NCBI GenBank assembly: GCA_002398565.1
Contig: DGZP01000012.1
Location: forward strand, 1 to 13,318
DNA: 13,318 nucleotides
From: Proteiniphilum sp. UBA4977
Lineage (GTDB): Bacteria > Bacteroidota > Bacteroidia > Bacteroidales > Dysgonomonadaceae
Direction of reading: 5' to 3'
Shown: positions 7,622 through 13,318 of the stretch, in pieces
Layout: every line of letters starts with the position of its first letter
Numbering within the stretch: the stretch's first letter is position 1
Notes under the pieces: generated by a model
Told to the model about the DNA's origin: nothing
Seen by the model: the letters and a program-made list of their open reading frames with translations, nothing else
Database searches by the model: none
Translations under genes and position numbers: made by a program

Positions 7622-7702
7622 GAAAAAAATAAAAATTTTTTCATAGTTAAGGTTTTGGTTAAATATTCGGGAGTGACTGTGAAGTTACTCCCGGATTTTT
7701 TT
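7622..7702 (+). ncRNA. Candidate small RNA of about 80 nt, between miaB and the 7769 gene
   Basis: The call rests on a promoter-like element at 7587-7617 and a strong intrinsic terminator at 7668-7702 with no coding gene between them on the plus strand. The predicted RNA begins with an A/U hairpin (TGAAAAAA at 7621-7628 pairing with TTTTTTCA at 7636-7643). A U/G-rich unpaired stretch of about 24 nt follows (7644-7667), which could be a seed for base-pairing, and the RNA ends in the terminator stem-loop. It resembles no RNA family I know. It could instead be an attenuated leader of the 7769 gene. Confidence 0.4.
7668..7702 (+). terminator. Strong intrinsic terminator with no upstream plus-strand gene
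   Basis: CGGGAGTGAC (7668-7677), a 6-nt loop and GTTACTCCCG (7684-7693) form a 10-bp stem with one G-U pair, followed by GA and seven T (7696-7702). The T-run is on the plus side only, so it does not serve miaB, which is on the minus strand and points away. Confidence 0.88.
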
Positions 7703-7736
7703 ATCACCAAAAACGCTTAATTACGCAAAAAATCAC

Positions 7737-7744
7737 TATTTTTG
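7737..7744 (+). promoter_or_regulatory. Probable -7 box of the 7769-9816 operon
   Basis: TATTTTTG is a perfect match to the Bacteroidetes -7 consensus and lies 24 bases before the ATG at 7769. The -33 region (about 7713-7718) is poor. The same 8-base box occurs upstream of the orphan terminator at 7610. Confidence 0.5.
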
Positions 7745-7768
7745 TCCTGTTGCAAAATTAATCAAAAT

Positions 7769-8293
7769 ATGGAGTCTGGTGATATCATTTATTTAGTCCT
7801 TCTGGTATTTTTTATGATATTGGGATTTTTTAATGATTCCAGGAAGAAGAAAAATCAGCAGAAGCAGCAATCTGAAATGAAGCCACGGCCTTTTACTGAA
7901 ACTTCCAGATCGTATGACGAGGAAGAGGAACTCGCTCCGTGGTTTGAACAGGAACCAGTAACCAAGACCCGGACTACACTCCCTCCATTGCCGGTTGTGC
8001 GTAATGAGACGGAAAGAACAACCTTCCGCTCTTCGATGGAACTGACTACCGATTTTGCAAAAGAATCATCACTGAAAGGTTCTATTTTTGTATACGATGC
8101 TGATTCTTCATACGAGAAAGATACCGATTCTGCTGATATAGCTGAAATGCAGGATGTAATGGCCGAAACTATTACCGACGGAAAAAAGCGAGGCTCACCA
8201 CACCCGCTTGTGGCGGAACTCTATGGTGAATCGGGCCGCAATGAATTGATTAAAGGCCTGATAATCGGCGAAATCATTGGCAGGAAATACTGA
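7769..8293 (+). CDS. Unknown single-pass membrane protein upstream of the CoA-transferase
   Basis: The product has 174 residues and I do not recognise a named family. The N-terminus is one membrane segment (residues 5-22, IIYLVLLVFFMILGFF), followed by a basic stop-transfer stretch (SRKKKNQQKQQ) that points to an N-out, C-in protein. A long polar, acidic, probably disordered linker follows. The C-terminal block at about 150-174 (HPLVAELYGESGRNELIKGL, then IIGEIIGRKY) looks like the conserved functional end; similar LxxxIxxxEIxxRKY tails are familiar from uncharacterised Bacteroidetes proteins. An upstream TTG at 7742 would extend the frame, but it lies inside the -7 promoter box, so ATG 7769 is used. 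The CoA-transferase gene starts 26 bases downstream on the same strand, suggesting cotranscription. A function in CoA metabolism is not implied by sequence. Confidence 0.85.
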   Translation: MESGDIIYLVLLVFFMILGFFNDSRKKKNQQKQQSEMKPRPFTETSRSYDEEEELAPWFEQEPVTKTRTTLPPLPVVRNETERTTFRSSMELTTDFAKESSLKGSIFVYDADSSYEKDTDSADIAEMQDVMAETITDGKKRGSPHPLVAELYGESGRNELIKGLIIGEIIGRKY

Positions 8294-8319
8294 CTACACG
8301 TTTATTACATAAATATTAT

Positions 8320-9816
8320 ATGGCTTTAAAATTTATCAGTGCTGAAGAGGCTGCGTCTCTTGTGAAAGATAATGACAACGTAGGCTTCAGCGGTTTTACC
8401 CATGCCGGCTGCCCAAAAGTGGTGCCGGTAGAGATTGCCAAAAGGGCGGAGGCAGAGCATGCCCAAGGCAACTCTTTCAGGATTGGTGTTTTTACCGGTG
8501 CTTCCACCGGCGACTCCATCGATGGAGCACTTGCACGTGCCGGAGCGATTAAATTTCGTACCCCCTATCAGACCAACAAGGATATGCGTGCCGCACTGAA
8601 CCGGGGTGAGTTTGATTTCTTCGATCTGCATTTGTCGCAGTTGGCACAGGAAATAAGATATGGCTTCCTTGGAAAAATAAATGTGGCCATCATTGAGGCA
8701 TGTGATGTGACGGAAAAAGGAGAAATTGTACCGACCACCGGCGTGGGTATTACGCCCACGATCTGTCGCCTGGCAGATATTGTCATCGTGGAGCTGAATA
8801 AGAAAGTGCCAACGAAGTTACGCGGTATTCATGACATTTATGAGTTGCAGGATCCTCCCAAACGGCGTGAGATACCGATCTATGAGGTGCAGAGCCGGAT
8901 TGGACTTGACTATGTGAAGGTAAACCCAGAGAAGATTTTTGTGGTAGAAACTGAAAAAGACGGTGAAGGGGGAGGCTTTGCTCCGCTCGACGAGGTCACG
9001 GCCCGCATAGGGAACAACGTGGCTGAGTTCTTCGTAGCTGAGATGAAAGCCGGACGTATTCCCGCCCATTTTCTGCCCATCCAGTCGGGTGTGGGAAACA
9101 TTGCCAATGCTGTGTTGGGCTCCATGGGCAGTAATCCGGAGATACCCCGCTTCGAGGTATATACGGAAGTAATACAGGATGCGGTGATAGACATGATGCA
9201 GCAGGGAAATATCTCCTTTGCCAGTGGCTGCTCGCTTACTGTGAGCAACGAGGTACTGCACAGGTTTTACGATGACCTTGCTTTCTTTAAAAATAAACTG
9301 GTCCTGCGCCCCTCTGAAATATCCAACAATCCGGGCCTTGCCAGACGTCTTGGCATCATCGCACTGAATACGGCCATAGAGGTGGATATTTTCGGCAGCG
9401 TGAACTCCACCCACGTGAACGGTACCAAGATGATGAACGGGATCGGCGGATCGGGAGATTTCACCCGAAACTCCTATCTTTCGGTTTTCCTCACACCATC
9501 CACTGCCAAGAATGGATCTATCAGCTGCATCGTGCCCAAGGTGACACACGAAGATCACAACGAACACTCGGTGAAAATCATTGTCTCGGAATATGGGGTT
9601 GCCGATCTCAGGGGTAAAGGACCAAAGAACCGTGCAGTGGAGATTATCGAAAAGTGTGCCCATCCTGATTATCGTCCTCTCCTGCACGAATATCTGAGTC
9701 GTGGGGTAAAAGGGCATATTCCGCAGGATCTGTATGCCTGTTTTGCTTTCCATCATGCTCTGGCAGAGACGGGCAGCATGATGAACACCGATTTTTCGAA
9801 ATATCGGAAACCCTGA
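8320..9816 (+). CDS. Acetyl-CoA hydrolase/transferase family protein, probable succinyl-CoA:acetate or propionyl-CoA:succinate CoA-transferase
   Basis: This 498-residue cytoplasmic class-I CoA-transferase moves CoA between carboxylic acids through a glutamyl-CoA thioester. The likely catalytic Glu is E283 in EVYTEVIQDAVIDM, matching the TEVIQD motif of the AarC/Cat1-type enzymes. The glycine-rich oxyanion/CoA loop is GIGGSGDFTRNSY (376-381 core). N-terminal VGFSGFTHAGCPK and GVFTGASTGDSIDGA fit the same family, as does the full length of about 500 residues. In Bacteroidales such enzymes recycle CoA at the end of succinate, propionate and acetate fermentation. Annotation pipelines often label the family acetyl-CoA hydrolase, but the catalytic Glu supports transferase chemistry. 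Exact acid specificity cannot be read from sequence. It probably shares a transcript with the 7769 gene and ends at the 9844-9876 terminator. Confidence 0.95.
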   Translation: MALKFISAEEAASLVKDNDNVGFSGFTHAGCPKVVPVEIAKRAEAEHAQGNSFRIGVFTGASTGDSIDGALARAGAIKFRTPYQTNKDMRAALNRGEFDFFDLHLSQLAQEIRYGFLGKINVAIIEACDVTEKGEIVPTTGVGITPTICRLADIVIVELNKKVPTKLRGIHDIYELQDPPKRREIPIYEVQSRIGLDYVKVNPEKIFVVETEKDGEGGGFAPLDEVTARIGNNVAEFFVAEMKAGRIPAHFLPIQSGVGNIANAVLGSMGSNPEIPRFEVYTEVIQDAVIDMMQQGNISFASGCSLTVSNEVLHRFYDDLAFFKNKLVLRPSEISNNPGLARRLGIIALNTAIEVDIFGSVNSTHVNGTKMMNGIGGSGDFTRNSYLSVFLTPSTAKNGSISCIVPKVTHEDHNEHSVKIIVSEYGVADLRGKGPKNRAVEIIEKCAHPDYRPLLHEYLSRGVKGHIPQDLYACFAFHHALAETGSMMNTDFSKYRKP

Positions 9817-9843
9817 TTCTGAAAGAGAATAAATTATCCTCAT

Positions 9844-9876
9844 AAAAAAGCGACCCCAATTACGGATCGCTTTTTT
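9844..9876. terminator. Bidirectional intrinsic terminator between convergent genes
   Basis: AAAAAAGCGA (9844-9853) pairs with TCGCTTTTTT (9867-9876), extended past one C/A mismatch by CC/GG. Symmetric A and T runs give a T-tract on both strands. It ends the CoA-transferase transcript and can also serve the convergent AraC-type gene that stops at 9914. Confidence 0.85.
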
Positions 9877-9913
9877 CGTTGTCAGCAATAGGTGAAATTT
9901 TATGTTTTTTACC

Positions 9914-10798
9914 TCAAGGATTGTACTTACTCCTGTATTCCTTTGGGGTCAGATTCGTTTCTTTCTTAAAAGTCTTCGAAAAATGGAACGGATCAAAATA
10001 TCCCAGTCGATAAGCAATTTCCTTTATTTTCAGGTCTGAAAACTGAAGATAAGAGCAAGCCCGTTGAATTTTAAGCTGTTGATAATATTCCATGGGAGTA
10101 TAGGAAGTTTTTTTCTGAAAGAGGTTTCCGAAGTGTGAAGCTGAATATCCTACATGCTGTGCTATATCTTCCAGTTCTATCTTATTCTCCAGATTGTTTT
10201 TCATAAACAGGATACTTCTTTGTACCACATCCATTTCCTTTACACTCTTTATTTCCCTGAATTGGGAAAGGTACTTGATCGATGCCAGAAAGTAAGACAG
10301 ACAAAAACTTGTATATTCAAGATTTTCAGGACTGTATCCCATTTCGAGATTCTGATAGATTTCCTCGAATAACTGGAACCGGTCACCATACCGGCTGCTG
10401 TCGGAGTCATATGTATCTACTCTTCTTCCAATGATGGAAGAGAATAACTCCACATCTTCACCTAAGAAATGCACCCAGTAGATACTCCAGGGATCCTTGT
10501 TGTCCGCACCATAGGCATGTGTCTCATTGGCGGGCAGGATATAGACCTGATTCCGTTCCAGGTAGCTTTTCTCGTTGTTATGAATAATCCATCCCTTCCC
10601 TTTTTCACATAAAATGAGAATATTTTGATTGGCTCCTGATTTTCTTTCCCTGAAGTGATATTTTGCGTCAGGATAGTAACCTATATGGGTAACATGCAAA
10701 TTTCTTGTGACATTGTTTTCTTTCAGATAAGCACGTATATTGTAGGGCAGAATGATGGCTTTCTCATTTTTAAATCCGTCTGCAATTTTTTCCACCAT
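9914..10798 (-). CDS. AraC-family transcriptional regulator with cupin-like sensor domain
   Basis: The product has 294 residues. The N-terminal half (about 25-115) has the AraC-type cupin pattern, ending in WIIHNNEKSYLERNQVYILP and ANETHAYGADNKDPWSIYWV, and would bind a small effector, probably a sugar. The C-terminal 100 residues hold the two helix-turn-helix motifs: about 207-228 (ELEDIAQHVGYSASHFGNLF) and 256-277 (KIKEIAYRLGYFDPFHFSKT). The family signature F.K....TP.EYR is at the end. It is divergent from a sugar-porter gene, the usual place for a local activator. Its start lies one base from a 13-bp direct repeat that may be its own operator, implying autoregulation. Length is typical; both halves are intact. 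Effector unknown. Confidence 0.94.
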   Translation of the reverse strand: MVEKIADGFKNEKAIILPYNIRAYLKENNVTRNLHVTHIGYYPDAKYHFRERKSGANQNILILCEKGKGWIIHNNEKSYLERNQVYILPANETHAYGADNKDPWSIYWVHFLGEDVELFSSIIGRRVDTYDSDSSRYGDRFQLFEEIYQNLEMGYSPENLEYTSFCLSYFLASIKYLSQFREIKSVKEMDVVQRSILFMKNNLENKIELEDIAQHVGYSASHFGNLFQKKTSYTPMEYYQQLKIQRACSYLQFSDLKIKEIAYRLGYFDPFHFSKTFKKETNLTPKEYRSKYNP

Positions 10799-10831
10799 GT
10801 TATTTTACATTTATATATTGTTATTTTACAT
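10798..10831. promoter_or_regulatory. Direct repeat, probable AraC-type operator next to the regulator start
   Basis: TGTTATTTTACAT occurs twice without mismatch, at 10798-10810 and 10819-10831. The period is exactly 21 bp, two helical turns, which is the half-site spacing of AraC-class operators. It lies in the leader of the minus-strand regulator gene, against its ATG, where binding could block its expression. Confidence 0.65.
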
Positions 10832-10870
10832 GTTTTGTGTTATGTGGCTGATCAATAGTTAAAATACTTT

Positions 10871-10902
10871 CAAAAATAGTGATTATTTACATTAAATACA
10901 AA
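10871..10902 (-). promoter_or_regulatory. Promoter of the AraC-family gene
   Basis: On the minus strand, TTTG (10902-10899), 20 bases, then TATTTTTG (10878-10871): both boxes match the Bacteroidetes consensus exactly. The predicted leader to the ATG at 10798 is about 65 nt and contains the 13-bp direct repeat. Confidence 0.65.
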
Positions 10903-10913
10903 ATTTATTACAT
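10880..10913. promoter_or_regulatory. Second, degenerate pair of the 13-bp motif overlapping both divergent promoters
   Basis: TGATTATTTACAT (10880-10892) and AAATTTATTACAT (10901-10913) share the ACAT end of the perfect repeat and are again exactly 21 bp apart. The first matches the perfect repeat at 10 of 13 positions, and the two match each other at 9 of 13. They cover the core promoter of the regulator gene and reach the expected -33 position of the transporter promoter. The region is A/T rich, so chance similarity is possible. Confidence 0.4.
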
Positions 10914-10934
10914 TTTTATTGTTTTTGATCGATA

Positions 10935-10942
10935 TACTTTTG
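10935..10942 (+). promoter_or_regulatory. -7 box of the sugar transporter promoter
   Basis: TACTTTTG matches the Bacteroidetes -7 consensus and lies 20 bases before the ATG at 10963. No TTTG sits 19-21 bases upstream (10910-10915 reads ACATTT), as expected for a promoter that needs an activator. The degenerate AraC-type half-site ends at 10913. Confidence 0.55.
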
Positions 10943-10962
10943 TAGAGTTAAAAAAATAATCC

Positions 10963-12363
10963 ATGACAAAAGAAAAAAACAAAGTCAATCATCTTTATTT
11001 GATCCTTATCTCATTGATTGCCGGAATGGGTGGATATCTGTTTGGCTACGACTGGGTAGTAATAGGAGGAGCAAAGCCTTTTTATGAAGTGTATTTTTCC
11101 ATTGATAATATACCGTGGCTACAGGGTTGGGTGATGAGTAGCGCCCTTTTGGGTTGCCTGATCGGAGTGGTTGTTTCTGGCATTTTATCCGACAAATACG
11201 GTCGGAAATTCATGATGCTTCTGGCTTCCCTTATTTTTGCACTGTCTGCATTTGGAACTGGTGCTGCACGCACCCTCGAAGTGTTTATTCTGTTCAGAAT
11301 AATTAGCGGTATAGGGATCGGCATTGCCTCCAATATTTCACCGATGTATCTTTCGGAAGTATCTCCTCCGGCAGTCAGAGGTAAGTTCGTAGCCATCTAT
11401 CAGCTGGCCATCGTATTGGGCATTCTCTCCGCTCAGATTGCCAACTGGCAGATTGCTGATCCTGTTCTGCCGGGTGAGGATATGCTAAACTCATGGAACG
11501 GACAAACGGGCTGGAGATGGATGTTATGGGCTCCGGCATTTCCGGCAATCCTTTATCTTCTTCTGATTTTCATCCTGCCTGAAAGTCCCCGGTGGCTGAT
11601 ATCCAAGGCAAGTTACAACAAGGCAACCGCTATCTTTACCCGGATAGCAGGAACGGATTATGCGACGGAGCTGGTGGAGGAAGTGAAGAAGACAACAAGT
11701 GAGACCCTGCAGAAAGTGAAATTATCACAGCTATTCCGGGGAAAGACCCTGAAAATTGCCATGATAGGTATTGTGTTGGCCATTTTGCAGCAATGGTGTG
11801 GCATCAATGTGGTGTTCAACTATGCACAGGAGATCTTTACTTCGGCCGGATACAGTGTATCTGATATGTTATTCAATATTGTGGTGACAGGAGTTGTAAA
11901 CGTAATTTTCACATTCGTTGGAATGTATACTGTCGACAAATGGGGCAGACGTTCACTGATGCTGATGGGTACAACGGGGTTGACTTTTATTTATCTCCTG
12001 CTGGGTGGTGGATACTATTTCCAGCTCGAGGGATTCATCATGCTTATCCTGGTGGTGCTGGCCATTGCCGTATATGCCATGACGCTGGCCCCTGTAACCT
12101 GGATTGTGATCGCTGAAATTTTCCCGACAAAATTCAGAGCCAGAGGCATGGCTTTATCAACCTTTGCGCTATGGAGTGCCAGCTTTCTGCTTACCTATAC
12201 ATTTCCTCTGCTGAATAGTTCACTTGGTGCTTCCGGCACATTTTGGCTCTACGGCATAATCTGTCTGCTGGGCTTGTTCTTTATCAAAATGAATCTTCCG
12301 GAAACAAAAGGAAAGTCATTGGAGGAGATAGAAAGTGTCATCACAAACAAGAGATTAAGCTAA
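10963..12363 (+). CDS. Sugar-porter family MFS transporter (sugar:H+ symporter)
   Basis: This 466-residue inner-membrane protein has about 12 predicted membrane segments and the sugar-porter signatures in order. They are the segment-2/3 loop SDKYGRKFM, the segment-4/5 stretch SEVSPPAVRGKFVAIYQLAI, PESPRWLIS before the central loop, QQWCGINVVFNYA in segment 7, VDKWGRRSLM in the 8/9 loop, AEIFPTKFRARG in the 10/11 loop and the terminal PETKGKSLEEIE. These match bacterial XylE/AraE/GalP-type H+ symporters and indicate monosaccharide uptake; the exact sugar cannot be assigned. The DUF5107-like gene begins 23 bases after its stop, so the two form an operon. It is divergent from the AraC-type gene, which probably activates it. 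Length and motif set are normal. Confidence 0.95.
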   Translation: MTKEKNKVNHLYLILISLIAGMGGYLFGYDWVVIGGAKPFYEVYFSIDNIPWLQGWVMSSALLGCLIGVVVSGILSDKYGRKFMMLLASLIFALSAFGTGAARTLEVFILFRIISGIGIGIASNISPMYLSEVSPPAVRGKFVAIYQLAIVLGILSAQIANWQIADPVLPGEDMLNSWNGQTGWRWMLWAPAFPAILYLLLIFILPESPRWLISKASYNKATAIFTRIAGTDYATELVEEVKKTTSETLQKVKLSQLFRGKTLKIAMIGIVLAILQQWCGINVVFNYAQEIFTSAGYSVSDMLFNIVVTGVVNVIFTFVGMYTVDKWGRRSLMLMGTTGLTFIYLLLGGGYYFQLEGFIMLILVVLAIAVYAMTLAPVTWIVIAEIFPTKFRARGMALSTFALWSASFLLTYTFPLLNSSLGASGTFWLYGIICLLGLFFIKMNLPETKGKSLEEIESVITNKRLS

Positions 12364-12386
12364 ATATTTTGAAGTAATCATTTATA

Positions 12387-13318
12387 ATGGAAAAAATAAG
12401 CAATTATTTGATTCAGTCGACTGTCAGTTCACCCGTTGTCAAGGCATGGGTGGAAGAAATTGCCCTGCCTGCCTACGAGGTGGGGGAGGAGGAGAAGAAT
12501 CCCGTATTTCTGGAGAAACGGGTTTATCAGGGAAGTTCAGGAGTGGTCTATCCATACCCTGTGATTGAGAAGATCTCCGATGAGAAAAAGGATAAATTAT
12601 ACAAAGCAGTTTTTATCGAAAACCGTTATCTGAAGGTGATGATTCTCCCGGAATTGGGGGGACGTATTCAGATGGCTTATGACAAGATCAGGGCTTCCCA
12701 TATTTTTTATTATAACCAGGTGATCAAGCCTGCCCTGGTGGGGCTTACCGGACCCTGGATCTCCGGTGGAATTGAGTTTAACTGGCCACAGCATCACCGG
12801 CCCAGCACCTTTTATCCTACAGAGTGCCTGATTGAAGAGCATGGGGATGGGAGCGTCACTGTCTGGTGCAACGAGGTGGAACGTATGTTCCGGCTGAAAG
12901 GGATGCATGGCATTACCCTCTATCCCGACAAGGCCTATATCGAGATCAAGGCAAAGACCTATAACAGGACACCCTTTCCCCAGACTTTTCTTTGGTGGGC
13001 CAACCCTGCGGTATCGGTTGATGATGCCTACAAGTCTGTCTTTCCCCCTGATGTACATGCTGTGTTTGATCATGGCAAGCGGGATGTGTCCTCATTTCCG
13101 ATTGCGACCGGAACATATTACAAGCAGGACTATTCGGCGGGTGTGGATATATCGAGATATGCCAATATACCCGTACCCACTTCCTATATGGCCATCCAGT
13201 CGGAATATGATTTTGTGGGTGGTTATAATGAAGAGACTGAAACGGGATTACTGCATGTGGCCAACCATCATGTTTCTCCCGGAAAGAAACAGTGGACCTG
13301 GGGAAATGGTGATTTCGG
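12387..13318 (+). CDS. DUF5107-like protein, N-terminal part, cut by the window end
   Basis: The frame is open from ATG 12387 to the window edge: 310 complete codons with no stop. The start MEKISNYLIQST lies 23 bases after the sugar-porter stop, so it is cotranscribed. Features are MILPELGGRIQMAYDK, then GPWISGGIEFNWPQHHRPST and LWWANPAVSV. They suggest a galactose-mutarotase-like beta-sandwich, and this set fits my recollection of DUF5107 proteins, which in Bacteroidetes often continue into TPR repeats and reach about 1,000 residues. The conserved Glu and the His pair in GGIEFNWPQHH are candidate sugar-binding or catalytic residues. There is no signal peptide, so a cytoplasmic location is likely. 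Its place beside a sugar importer and an AraC sensor suggests work on the imported sugar or its glycoside. Enzymatic activity is not established here. Confidence 0.87.
   Translation, partial: MEKISNYLIQSTVSSPVVKAWVEEIALPAYEVGEEEKNPVFLEKRVYQGSSGVVYPYPVIEKISDEKKDKLYKAVFIENRYLKVMILPELGGRIQMAYDKIRASHIFYYNQVIKPALVGLTGPWISGGIEFNWPQHHRPSTFYPTECLIEEHGDGSVTVWCNEVERMFRLKGMHGITLYPDKAYIEIKAKTYNRTPFPQTFLWWANPAVSVDDAYKSVFPPDVHAVFDHGKRDVSSFPIATGTYYKQDYSAGVDISRYANIPVPTSYMAIQSEYDFVGGYNEETETGLLHVANHHVSPGKKQWTWGNGDF

Noticed and set aside
7620..7646. Mini-ORF MKKIKIFS followed by a stop, upstream of the orphan terminator, as a possible leader peptide
   Set aside because: Its ATG falls at or before the predicted transcription start and the codons show no regulatory amino-acid run, so it is probably chance in an A/T-rich hairpin.
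8818..9888. 356-residue open frame on the minus strand
   Set aside because: It lies antisense to the CoA-transferase, spans most of it, and has no recognisable domain. Its length reflects codon bias of the true gene.
12597..13073. 158-residue minus-strand frame near the window end
   Set aside because: It is antisense to the DUF5107-like gene, which has coherent motifs, an ATG at operon spacing and an unbroken frame to the edge.
1..13318. CRISPR arrays, insertion sequences, tRNA or rRNA genes, toxin-antitoxin or anti-phage modules
   Set aside because: No repeat-spacer pattern, transposase motif, cloverleaf, rRNA stretch or defence-family protein was seen on either strand.

Overview
The window looks like a chromosomal segment from a member of the order Bacteroidales (Bacteroidetes); genus and family cannot be fixed from the sequence alone. 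The evidence is protein character (a TonB-dependent receptor with a terminal Phe, a Bacteroidetes-style CoA-transferase, and a sugar porter beside a DUF5107-like protein) and promoter style. Several starts are preceded by close matches to the Bacteroidetes promoter pattern TTTG-N19-21-TAnnTTTG, and Shine-Dalgarno sequences are absent or weak. There are no tRNA or rRNA genes, CRISPR arrays, transposases or phage modules. Genes are densely packed and mostly core or metabolic.

Layout. (1) 7-2271, minus: a TonB-dependent outer-membrane receptor preceded by a TPP riboswitch (about 2390-2480), which makes it a likely thiamine or thiamine-precursor importer. A perfect 8-bp hairpin lies between aptamer and start codon. 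(2) 2670-4952, plus: a bifunctional RelA/SpoT-type (p)ppGpp synthetase/hydrolase, divergent from the receptor. (3) 6011-4986, minus: a three-gene envelope operon encoding a YtxH-like protein, a YqjE/holin-X-like two-helix membrane protein, and a basic protein with a predicted coiled coil. (4) 7512-6163, minus: miaB, a tRNA methylthiotransferase. (5) 7513-7768: a regulatory gap with two plus-strand promoter-like elements and a strong intrinsic terminator between them, suggesting a small RNA of about 80 nt. (6) 7769-9816, plus: a single-pass membrane protein of unknown function, then an acetyl-CoA hydrolase/transferase-family CoA-transferase of mixed-acid (succinate, acetate, propionate) metabolism, ended by a terminator that can serve both strands. 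(7) 9914-10798 minus, and 10963-13318 plus: an AraC-family regulator divergent from a sugar-porter MFS transporter and a DUF5107-like gene cut by the window end.

How the parts work together. The last block resembles a self-contained sugar-use locus of sensor, importer and carbohydrate-binding or processing protein. Its 164-bp intergenic region carries 13-bp AraC-type direct repeats spaced exactly 21 bp, plus a weaker second pair in the same phase that overlaps both divergent promoters. The sugar is not identifiable. The receptor block is thiamine-controlled. The remaining genes are housekeeping functions (stringent response, tRNA modification, fermentation end-steps) plus an envelope-stress-like trio. 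No wholly new multi-gene system is evident. The best undescribed candidates are the putative small RNA at 7622-7702, the operator architecture at 10798-10942, and the unknown genes at 4986-5369, 7769-8293 and 12387-13318.
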